64,000 bases of DNA from Isoetes taiwanensis (Eukaryota; Streptophyta; Lycopodiopsida; Isoetales; Isoetaceae): assembly GCA_021234155.1 (NCBI GenBank), contig JAJEKV010000027.1, positions 1,267,109 through 1,331,108 on the forward strand, given 5' to 3'. Every line of letters starts with the position of its first letter. Position 1 is the first letter of the stretch. Under the pieces are notes generated by a model. It was given only the letters and a program-made list of their open reading frames with translations, did not search any database and had not been told where the DNA came from. Positions 22,368-32,500 of the stretch are shown here, in pieces. Position numbers and translations under genes: made by a program.

Positions 22368-25089
22368 GTGCCAAATCGGTATCCGCTTCCTCTGATCTTA
22401 GAGTTGTTGAAGCGACTCCAAGATGCGCGTTATTTTACGAATATTGATCTTCAGGGTGCCTATAATCTTACCTGGATCCGAGAAGGTGATGAGTGGAAAA
22501 CATCTTTTCGTATTCGCGATAGCCATTTTGAGTACATAGTTATGCCATTTGGGCTTACCAATGCTCCAGCAGTATTCCAGCATATGGCCAATGATGTCTT
22601 CTGGGAGTTCTTAAAAACTTTTGTCACCATCTATTTGGATGATATTCTCATTTATTCTAAGACTCTTGAAAAACATGAGAGGCATGTTCGACAGGTCCTT
22701 CAGAAGCTTCATGAGCACGGGTTATATGCCAAACTTGAGAAGTGTCAGTTCAAACAGGATAATGTGGAGTTCCTTGGCTATCATATCACTCGATATGAGA
22801 TCTCTATGGATCCCAAAAAGATCAACACTGTTCTAGAGTGGCAAACACTTTCATTCGTTCGAGATGTTCAGTATTTTCTTAGGTTTGCCAATTTTTATCT
22901 GTGCCCTTCCTTTGATACACCTCACGGTTAAGGACGTGCCATTTGAATGGAGTGTGGAAGGGGAATTTGCTTTCGTTATTCTGAAGCATGTTTTCACCAC
23001 GACACCAGTTCTTGCTCATGCGGATCCTTTACGGCCATATGTTGTCGAAGCAGATGCTTCTGATTTTGCTCTTGGTGGTATCCTGTCACAGAAGGGGGAT
23101 GCCCATGAATTGCATCCGATCGCCTATCACTCGTGGAAGTTTCAGGCTGCTGAAATAACTATTCCATTTACGACAAGGAGTTGTTGGTGATAGTTGATTC
23201 TTTCGATGAGTGGAGACGTTTCCTGGAGGGATTTCCTTATGAGATCACAGTCTATAGAGATCATCGAAATCTAGAATATTTTCAGTATGCTCGAGTGCTC
23301 AACTGTCGCCAAGTCTTGTGGCATACTCAAGTACTATCTCACATTGACTTTGTGATCAAGTACCGCCATGAGCCCCTCCAAGGGAAGCCGGATGCCTTGT
23401 CTCGACGCGTCTACCTTGAACCTAAGCCAGGGGATCCAACATTTGATCAACAATCACAGGTTATTCTAGGGCATGATATGTTCCAGCTTATGGCTCTCAC
23501 TTTATTCGAGAAATGCGATCAGACTATGATCATTTTGAGGTTTGAGATGAACTCCTGTTCCGTGATGGGCTTCTGCATGTGCCAGATGGTGCTTCTAGGA
23601 TTTGGGTTCTCCAGGCTTGCCATGATTCATCAATGGCCAGACATTTTAGAGTAGCCAAGACTCTTGAACTTATTAGTCGAGAATATTGATGACCTGGGCT
23701 TCGTCGCTCTGTCGAAGCTTTTATTCGATCCTGTGACATCTACTGTCGAGCGAAGGTTCCAAGGCATCTTCCTCATGGCCTTCTTCAGCCACTGCGGTAC
23801 CAGATGGATCTTGGAAGAGCATTTCTATAGACTTTATTCCGGAACTATCACTCTCTCGGGGTTATGATGCCATCACGGTTGTTGTTGATCGTTTCTCTAA
23901 GATGACTCATTTTATTCCCTGTAACATCACCATCATCAGTGAGGGAATAATGGATCTTCTTCTTCATAAAGTAATCAGACTTCATGGCTTGCCCGATACT
24001 ATCGTTAGCAATCATGGACCGCAGTTCATCACAGGTTTTTGGAAACAGCTTTTGGAGTTATTGTATATCGACCGCTCACTGATATCTGGTCATCATCCAG
24101 AAAGTAATGGACAGGCAGAGGGCAGAGCACACTAATCAGACTCTGGAGCAATATTTAAGGTGCTTTATCAGTTATCAGCAGGATGATTGGGCCGATTATC
24201 TTTCATTAGCTGAGTTTGCCTATAATAACTCAGTACATGTTTCCATTGGTCAGATTCCGTTCTTTTTGAACTCTAGTCAGCATCCTCGTTGGTCCCTAAT
24301 TAGCGTCATTGGCAGTGACACTGTCAATCCTAGTGGTAAGTCTCGATTTGAGAAACTTCAGGCTCTTCAATCAGATCTTCAGCATTATCTTCACTGAGTA
24401 CAGGAACGATATCGGCATTATGCTGATTTGCATCGGCAGGAAGTTCCTAAATTTCACGTTAGTGACCTTGTCTGGCTTCTTCGTAGGGACCTCCCTACAT
24501 CACATCCCTGCAACAAGCTTGACTATCGTTGTCTTGGTCCTTACTAGATCACGGCTCAGATCAGCAATGTGGCATTCCGGCGCAAGCTCCCTCCAGCTGT
24601 TCGTCTCCATCCAGTATTTCATGTTTCTCTATTGGAGCCCTATACAGTTAGTACTTTCCCAGTTCGCGTTCCTCCACCGCCACCACTAGTGGAAATTGAT
24701 GATCACGAGGAGTTCGAAGTTCGAGAGATTTTGGACTCCAAGTTTCTTCGTCGGCGATTGTATTACTTTGTCGATTGGGAAGGTTACTTACCAAGTGATA
24801 GAACACCGAGCCTGCCAGGAGAACTGACTAATGCTCCCTCGATAAAATTGCGGAGTTTCGACCGACGTTATCCAGGATAAGCCAAGTTTGAGTACTCCGG
24901 TGATTGTATTACTTTGTCGATTGGGAAGGTTACTTACCAAGTGATAGAACCTGGGAGCTTGCCGAGAATCTGACTAATGCTCCTGATAAAATTGTGGAGT
25001 TTCATCGACGTTACCCGGATAAGCCAAGTTTGAGTACTCCGGCCCCAGCTCCGAGGAATCGTCGCCGTCGTAGGAGAGGGATGGTGTGA
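22368..25089 (+). pseudogene. Gypsy pol remnant: RT, RNase H, integrase, chromodomain
   Basis: RT (22,368-22,860): 'NRYPLPLI', 'FTNIDLQGAYN', 'MPFGLTNAPAVFQ', and the active-site box 'YLDDILIYS'. RNase H (22,930-23,440): 'VVEADASDFALGGILSQ', and 'YRDHRNLEYF' toward the end, then 'GKPDALSRR'. Integrase (23,870-24,400): 'VVVDRFSKMTHFIPC' and 'LPDTIVSNHGPQFI', which retain catalytic-type Asp residues (the second in an N-H-G context rather than the usual D-x-G), and 'HHPESNGQAE' with the Glu. Chromodomain: 'YYFVDWEGYLPSDRTWELAENL' in two fragments. Frame changes occur near 22,865, 23,185, 23,665 and 24,395. The family copies RNA to DNA and integrates; the chromodomain directs insertion to heterochromatin in relatives. 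Confidence 0.9.
24755..25048 (+). repeat. Tandem duplication of the chromodomain end, about 145 bp
   Basis: The segment starting GATTGTATTACTTTGTCGAT at about 24,756 recurs at about 24,902, and both copies run to GCCAAGTTTGAGTACTCCGG. The second copy reads as a canonical chromodomain end (TWELAENL ... EFHRRYP). The first is diverged (TPSLPGEL). Confidence 0.9.
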
Positions 25090-25600
25090 CAACCATAGGG
25101 ATATTCATATCATACGAATATTATACTCGTACATATACAAATGATGGTTGTCAGACGGATGCAAAAAAATAGTTGCACAGTCAGGATTTAAACTCGCAAC
25201 CTTCTAGTTGCGAGTCACACACCTTTGCCAAGTGCGTTATCAATATTTGTTAAAGACATTCCCTCATGTCCTTCTCATATGCGGAGCTATTTCTAGGAGG
25301 TTTTAGAATATTCTAGAATCTACATGCATGCACAACACTTGGCATGATCTCATCCATTGGAGTCTTGACCGTTGGCCTAGATATATAAGGAGGCACCTCC
25401 TTCTTGTCGAACCATTCCAGTTCAACACCAGTCTTGAGCCTTCTAAGCATCTGTCTCGTGTTCCTACTTGCCTTTGGACCATTGTACTCTTGATTCTTAT
25501 TCATATATCAAATTCTTTGCCGATCTTGACGTATTTCTTCCATATTTCTTGCGTATTTTCCTTGTTTTTGCATAGGTTCATGATAAGCTATGGAGAGTCT
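25085..25600 (+). repeat. 3' LTR of the chromovirus (end approximate)
   Basis: Starts with TGTGACAACC right after the pol stop. A TATA box (GATATATAAGG, about 25,379) and downstream region fit U3-R. The right limit is uncertain because there is no partner LTR. Inside, 25,185-25,257 on the minus strand looks like a decayed tRNA (D-arm-like TTGGCAAAGG, anticodon-arm-like GACTCGCAACTAGAAGG, T-arm-like GTTTAAATCC). Confidence 0.6.
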
Positions 25601-26407
25601 TAAAATAAACATAAAAATAAAATGGATATTCTGAGTGTCAAGCAAGCACCTTAGTTTTGGTTCGGGTCAGCTTCCAATTCTTGGTCCCTCCAATCTTCCC
25701 TCCAAGTTTATTCCCATGCACAATTTTGTTCTGTCCAATCAACAAAAATATATTCTATTCCTCAAATTTGATCTGCTGTCACGTCCATGGTAGAAACTGC
25801 TCAATTGCGGTGAATGTGAACTCAAGGCTTCAAGCCTTGGGCTGCTTTTCTTTCGACCAAGAAAACTAGGAGTAGATATCCGGCTAACAGTATGCAATTT
25901 TTCTCTGGAGCAGTGTACCTATATTCCAAATCTGGCATCATCTAAAATCCGGCTATAATTTTTTTGCAACAAAAAAAGGGAATTTTTGTAACATATGATT
26001 TTTGAAGGTTTATTGTGGTATGAGTATTGCAATACTTATAAAGATGATGCTGGCACCTGGGTCATGTTTAGAAACCAACGTGGAATTCTTTTGGAGAAGG
26101 TGCAAGGTTTTGGTTTCCCACAGTCGGATAGGGTCGCGCATGGGGGATGCCTGAGTTGTCAATCAGTGCAGCCCATTCTAAATCCGGCTGTTTCATGTGT
26201 CGCAGTGGCTGTTTCATGTGTCGCTAGGCCTATTTGTGGTTGCTACAAATGTCGATTGCCAAATCGGCCGATTTGCTGTCTGTGGGTTTTGTTTGGTATT
26301 TCAGAGTCAGCGAAGCAAGAAGAGGCGAGCGACCTGCATAGTGTTTCCACTGTAACAGGTTAGCGATTTGCATATCCTTGCTTGTTTTTTGTATTTGCGT
26401 CTTCATC

Positions 26408-28060
26408 ATGTCTACCAAGAGAAGAGCAGCCAGAAAGGGCAGGGCTGCTGCTGCCCATGGGCACATGCCTTGTCCGATGCCAATGGAATCAAGTTCTGTA
26501 CAGATTGAGACCTCTGCCATGCCCACTCCTGCCATGCCTAACCTTGCATAGAGCTGGGATGCAATACATGTCTCTGTGACATTGGCCTTGTCTGGTCAAG
26601 ACATTCCCTGTAGTTTCTTTGATGCCCTTTCTTCCTTCTGTGATAGGAGATGCCTTGCTGGCGCAGTTGCCCTGGAGAGGGGGTCTTCTGGCGATCACCT
26701 CCATGTGCAGGCCGTGCTTAGAGCCCGCTACAAGACTCCTAAGGCCCTGAACGATGCTATCAAAATGGAGTTTAATTGGCCCGCTAAGCAAGCCGACGTT
26801 ATCTTAGCCTGCAAGGCCCTCAAAAATTCGAGAGCATGCTGGGATACTGCATGAAAGACGCAGGCAAGGTGCATTACTCCTGCCATCTGCACAATATATC
26901 CGAAACGATGATTGAGAAGGAAAAAGATTTATATGTAAGATGGGGTGCTGGGGACACAAAGGGCCTGTGTGTGTTGGATAACATAAACCTTCTGAACAAG
27001 GCAGCGCACTTTGTTTTTTACCATGGTGGTCGTAGGTTGACTCCTAGTTTGACGTTCACAATTTGCAGGATGCTGAGAAGTGGGAAATATACTTTGAGCA
27101 ACTGTTGGATCATTCCATCCAACACTGCCCATGTGAACGAGCATAGAGTCCGTGCTGCTTGGAGGGTTCTATTGAATCCCCTCACTGTATACCATCTGAT
27201 GTTAGAACTATTCTCTTTGGTTTACTTGCAGGTTACGTGCATGTTAAACGGAATGGGCCTGGCGGCCGCCAATATTGGGATGATTCTGCGCCATTTGATG
27301 AGATGGATTGTAATTTTCAGGATATTCATGATCCATCGTTCAGCCCTGATCTTGAAATCCCTGATCATGGTATGGATTACATCCCCATCCACACTGGGGA
27401 TCACACCATGGCAGTTGGCTGAGTTATTATGTGTGTTGTTACATGTACAGCTTCAGTTTTGTCTATGTTTTGCTTTCTTTCAGCATGTGTTTGTGGTGGT
27501 GACAGTTTGTTACAGGGTAGAAATGGAAACCGATGGGAATCCTGTTGAGGAGACGGGCCATCCTGTCGTGAGCTTGAATCCCTCTTTGATAAGCTCTAGG
27601 ATTGACGATTCTCATCCTGATCCTCAGGTTTATCCTCCTGAGGGGGAGCAGCTGTTCACTGCAGAGGAATTTATAACGAGTATTATCAAGGTTGGGAGAA
27701 GGCCCATCGAATGATTTATAACGAGTATTATCCAGGTTGGGACGGAGGCCCATCGAATAGCTGCTTCCCTTAGGATCCTAAGGAGGCAATTGACTGGTTT
27801 TTATGTGGCCATCGATTCGGCGATCTCTAGTGTTGCATGGGAGCAGCTTGATGCTCCATTATCTGAATTACATGCTTTGAGATCTCACATGAGCCTCGCT
27901 AGGGGCTTGTTGACGCAGGAAATCCGGCAGCTTGATGCCGGATCGCGGCCAGATCCGAGAGCCCATGAATTAGGCCTTTTTGTTCTTGATCTTGTTTGCA
28001 ACGTCCTTGTTTTTGCAGCTTTATATGTGTGGCGCCCATGCCACATGTACATTTTTTAAG
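26408..28060 (+). pseudogene. Replitron-like HUH (Rep-type) transposase, decayed
   Basis: From ATG 26408 a Lys/Arg/Ala-rich start leads to an in-frame stop (26,549). The same frame then continues with a Rep-like core: 'HVSVTLAL' (motif 1-like, about 26,565), 'GDHLHVQAVL' (about 26,690, an H-hydrophobic-H metal-binding pair) and, after a one-base frame change near 26,835, 'GYCMKDAGK' (about 26,840, a single catalytic-type Tyr with a following Lys). Downstream blocks to about 28,060 keep coding character ('NLLNKAAHFVFYHGG', 'YVHVKRNGPGGRQYW', 'WEQLDAPLSELHALRSHM') in changing frames, partly separable by AG/GT splice-like sites. One-Tyr HUH proteins nick DNA for rolling-circle-type transposition. 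Among plant elements this arrangement fits Replitrons better than Helitrons, which have two Tyr and a fused helicase. The family name is an inference. Confidence 0.6.
27672..27760 (+). repeat. Tandem duplication of about 45 bp in the HUH gene
   Basis: TTTATAACGAGTATTATC...AGGTTGGGA...GGCCCATCGAAT occurs twice in succession (about 27,670 and 27,714). The duplication interrupts the reading frame. Confidence 0.85.
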
Positions 28061-28168
28061 CTTATGAATATGTGACGTTTTGTCCTTTGATGCTGTGTGT
28101 TGTACATGCTTTGTTCATTGCACTTCGTTACTAACATCTGCAGACTTTCAGAGGGCTTTGGCCCCTAG

Positions 28169-28207
28169 GCATAAGGGAGACCCCCTCTGCTGGGATCTCC
28201 CTTATGC
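28169..28207. other. 12-bp perfect stem-loop
   Basis: GCATAAGGGAGA (28,169-28,180) and TCTCCCTTATGC (28,196-28,207) are exact inverse complements around a 15-base loop. It lies about 110 bases after the last HUH coding block. A terminal hairpin is a known feature of rolling-circle transposons such as Helitrons; its role here is inferred. Confidence 0.8.
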
Positions 28208-28229
28208 TTGGATGAGCATTGACATTGCG

Positions 28230-28450
28230 TTGGGGTTCAATTCCCCAAGCTCACTAACAAATTGTCTTTGTTGCCTTGCAGCCATTCAAGGGAACTATGC
28301 ATAGGATCATCAAATGCATGCCATTGACAGCTGGAGCTTGGAATGGCAGTCAATGACATGTGTTGGATGGCTCCTATGCATGATCTCCACGTATCGTCCA
28401 GGTAAGCCATGGGCTTTGGATTCATCTGGGGTTCGATTCCCCAAGCTCAT
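28230..28450. repeat. Paired T-arm-like hairpins flanking a nested inverted repeat
   Basis: TGGGGTTCRATTCCCCAAGC followed by TCA is repeated at 28,231-28,253 and 28,427-28,449. Each copy folds as a 5-6 bp stem with a TTCRATT loop, like a tRNA T-arm. Between them, ATGCATAGG (28,297-28,305) pairs with CCTATGCAT (28,373-28,381), and CATTGAC (28,322-28,328) pairs with GTCAATG (28,349-28,355). No full tRNA cloverleaf can be drawn. Confidence 0.7.
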
Positions 28451-28929
28451 GTGATTGTGTAATGTTCTTCGTGCTGTTGAGTCATGGAGTGTTGTTATGT
28501 ATAAGTCTGTTACGTTGCTTTCATACTACATTGTATAAAAGCCAGAATACTATTTTATCCAATGATGTGTGGTTTAATAATGCCCCCTTTAAAGTCGGGC
28601 CAACAAGGGGCAGTTTGACCTGAAAAAGACTTGAGTTGGGCGTTCTGGATTTGTGGAGAGGGAATATATTCCAAGATGTGCCGTTATCCAACGGCTCAGG
28701 AGCCATAATACATGATTTAGCCATTTTATGGACACCTCCCAAATGTATACCAGTGGAAACCTCTTGAGTTAGCACAATTGGAAACCTCCCAAGTCTTTGA
28801 TTGAAAGTTGGGGAAGTTTGCTGTTCTTGAGAGCCTAACGGAAATTGAGCGATGATAGGCTAGTTTGTTTTGTTTCGTCAACAAACTCACTTTTGTTCTG
28901 TTTTGTCACATTTTCTAATTGGGCTGCCT

Positions 28930-29500
28930 ACCCGCTCAAGGGTGGGAAAAAAGAGCGCTATCTCCTTCCTTCCCTCCCGCCGTGTTTCAGCGGCTTCGTT
29001 TTGCCCCTTCCTCCATCAACGTTCGGATCGATCCGCAGATCTTCCCAGCCACAAGGTGTGTCATTTTCCTCCTCTCCATTATTCCCACATCCCTTTTCTG
29101 TCATAGATCTCATGGCCAAACATTGCATATCACGCCCAATTCAGCAGGCTGACAAATTTCTTGCTCTTGGCTGCAAATTTATGCCTCTTGTCTTTGTAGA
29201 AGACTGCAAAGGAGCTGCCCACAAATTAGAATTTGCTCCTCAGCCTCATACTTAATTATGTGACTTTTTAGAAAGGATCTTAGAAATGTTTATTTCGTGC
29301 TATATGGACAGCGGAACACATATAGTCCCATCTTAAATTTGAGAAAAGTAGACACATTATCACAACTTTATGGCTTTTGCTATAAGATCAGTACTTGAGC
29401 CTTACTTCTTTAGATAATAGTAGAGTGTTTGTATAGTTGTTAGGCTTTCGTTTCCTTTGTATCACTAAGTTACCACTATGGATACAGTATTATTGGACGA
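28930..29500 (+). promoter_or_regulatory. Probable promoter/5' UTR region of the EMF2-like gene
   Basis: A C/T-rich leader around 28,960-29,055 ends in CCACAAG|GTGTGTC, a possible donor. A possible acceptor, ATACAG|TATT, lies at 29,487, 13 bases before the start codon. This suggests a 5' UTR intron of about 430 bp. No TATA box is obvious. Inferred only from composition and splice-like sites. Confidence 0.4.
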
Positions 29501-32500
29501 ATGAATGTTGCATCCCGAGGTGGCATTGCTGTTGCAAGCGTGAGACCTGTGGAATCAATGACTTTGGCTGAACCTTTAAGACCTTCATGGGCTGAGGAGT
29601 CCTTGGATGTTCACAAAGACATGGAACGATTGGCAGAAATAGACAGCAAGGCAGCAGAAGAAAGCCTGTGTGATTATTGCAAGCCCGTAGAGCTGTATAA
29701 TATAATACAAAAGCGAGCAACATTACAAGTATGCACTCACAAGGGTGATTTTATAAAAGGTTGAATCTGAATTGTTATCCTGATGTTATGCAGCCACTTT
29801 TCTTGCAAAGATGCCTGAGCTATAAGGTACAGGCATCGCGGCAAAGGCGGTAAGTCCTAGTTATTCTAATATGTAGTCTTTAGCTGCTAGTGGATATATG
29901 TGTTGGCGTTGTAATGTAAAATGTTAAAGTTCACCATAGAAGCAAAATGGTAGACAGAGTGTATAGCCCTAAAAAGCACAAGTCAAGTGCGCTGCTGCTT
30001 TCCTGTTGAAATTGAGGCGATGGTTTGCTTATGCTTGTTGAGATTTCATGTTATGTAAACAATGCATTTTAGACTCTGGTTATGGTTGCTGGTTGCTTCC
30101 TTCTCTTTATTTTTTATTTCCGGGTCACAGAATAATGTGATAATTTAAGTGCATTTGAATCAGGATGAAAATGAACATTTCAGTATCTCCGGTAGAAATA
30201 TGTGAAGGCAAGTCGAAGATAAAGGGAAGGCTCTCAAAAGCTAATGGACAAGAGCAGATGTGGCCCGTTTTCGTGATGATTACTAGTCCTCTATCTGTTG
30301 GTCAGGTCAGCCATTTGCTGATGTTTCTTTTGGTGATATATTTGCCAGATAAAGTGACGACACACCTTTAGTTATGTCAACAGGATTACTTTGACTATCG
30401 TTTAGGTCAAACCCAAGTACTAGAAGCACCATTGTTTCCACATGACGGCGATGATCATCAAGTTACATTTATTCTTCCAGAATTTAGAATGCTTGAACCA
30501 AGCGTCAGGAAGGGTGGTCATGTAATTCTGTTTATTGTTTTTGGTATGTTACATGAACCCTGTGTAGGCTTATGCTATGATTCATGATATTCACAAATTG
30601 GGGTGCTTTGCAGTGAATCTAACATCTGTATATAAGGGCACTCAAATACGCCCGCTAGGTGAACTTCTTTGCTCGTCTTTTACTTGTTGAACTAAAGTTC
30701 TTCACAATATAAAGAGATCGATATATACCTGTGTGTGCTTCCAGCCAAGTGCACTGGTGAGGTGTATTGGGGACAACTATCTATGCCAGTTGTCTGTGAC
30801 AAGTGGTTAAACAATTCTCGTGATGGCACATCAAGGTTTGGGATATTTGGAAAGAGGACTGACACTTACGAGTTCGAACTTCGCTATGGAACTCTTCAGG
30901 TGACTATCTTCAAAATGATGACTATGGCTTAGCCAACCAAGAAGTTCTGTGCTCTTATAGTCATCAATTGCATGTTGTTATTTATAGTCAAGACGAGATA
31001 TCTTGGAATTCTATAGTACAGTGATGGCAGAGTATGTTGTATCATTTTAGAACAAATAGAAGTTGGAGGAGATTATACTTTGCTCTTTAGAATATTGAGG
31101 GACCTAAGGAGGACAGGTAATCGGTTGGATTGAGCAATGTTGGGCTATGTTGGACATATCCTTCTACAATCTCTTTAAGGGAGGAATGATGCTGCAGGTT
31201 TGAGCTAAAGGCATCGTAAGATTTGTTAAATGCAGGTTCTCAAGGGCATGCTCAAGCAGCTCGTGAAGGCACTGCAGATAGGCTGTAGTAGGCATACACC
31301 GTCTGTGAATTACGTGGGCATATAGGCATTCCTTGGGTGGATGGTTGATTTTGTTAATATGATATGGGCAACCTTTTCCATGGATTATGCTTGGAAAGTG
31401 CTACACTCTTGATCTACTCAACAAGATGTCATTGATGCCTGAAGTTGAAGAATTAAGCAAGTTTAAGATGTTGGAGCCAACCACTACTGATGCTAAATCC
31501 TAATAATGTAATCTCAGTTTGCTGTTGCCCCTTTTCACTTTACTGTGCTGGCAGCATTAAAACCTGCGTAAACAAGCAAATTGCCCCATTTGGATGGATC
31601 CTCTTTTCCAAATTTTCACAGAATGCAGCAATGATAATTGAATACTCGAATTTTCTAGCTTATGCTGCAAAATTTTCAAATTGGCTCTTCTGTTGTTTCT
31701 CACTTTTGTGTCCTGGAGTGTTGCCCCAAGCAAGTTGGAAATTAAGCTACATTTATATTGGTTTGTTCATTGGCTTGTTATGTCTTCCCTGAAACATTTA
31801 GGAAAAACGAATTCGAATTGTCTTTCAGCCAGATTGTAGTTGGCCGAATGGATATATGAACCTGAGCAATTGGGTCATGCAAGAACCTGTGCCAAACTAG
31901 CCAGGTGATAACAAACTTTTAAAATCTACATGTTTCAACGCTGCCTGATATTTTCGAACACCTATGCCGTCTGCAGTGGAAATCTAAGTAGTTATATTTT
32001 TTCAAGAGCAAATAAACTGTCTAAATACAAGGCAATCTCTTTTACAAGTATGGTAAAAAATTTTTTCCCTGGTTGAATCAGCATGTGGAGTTGCCAAGTG
32101 GATGCCCTGTTAGGTTGCAGCCGTCATCAAATAATGGGTACCCTTCAGATACGGTACGAGTCTGACTCTCTGTGTTTTCTGTAGTTATCAGAGTGGTTAA
32201 CAATGAAATAAAGGTAAAAAAAGATTGTAATTACTCTTCAAACAACTGGCATGGATCTACTTCTGCATGGAGACTAAATTTGTGGAGATTTCCAGGGAAA
32301 AAGTCATGCCTGTAAATGGACTTCCTTAGGCATAGGTGCAGCTTAAAATCCTGGAGTGGATGCCTTCAAGGATTGATTTCCTGGACTGCTTTATTCACTG
32401 GCAATATTTCTTGGCCTTGTAGCTGGCATGCACCTCATAATTCTATACGGTGCAGGCTTCTCCAAATACTATAATGTACATATCCCTCTTCAGCAGCTGG

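Larger units (their letters stand above)
22340..25600 (+). mobile_element. 5'-truncated Ty3/gypsy chromovirus with 3' LTR
   Basis: The order reverse transcriptase, RNase H, integrase, chromodomain, then an LTR beginning TGTGACAACC is that of a chromovirus. There is no 5' LTR, gag or protease upstream: the sequence enters directly in the RT domain at about 22,350. Multiple frameshifts make it inactive. Confidence 0.9.

Noticed and set aside
26408-28060. Integrated DNA-virus Rep gene
   Set aside because: Motifs alone cannot exclude it, but intron-like breaks, the lack of any capsid-like frame nearby and the plant context favour a Replitron-type transposon.
28230-28450. Possible tRNA genes, suggested by two T-arm-like hairpins
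   Set aside because: No matching acceptor, D-arm and anticodon arm can be placed upstream at the right distance; only the T-arm-like part is present.
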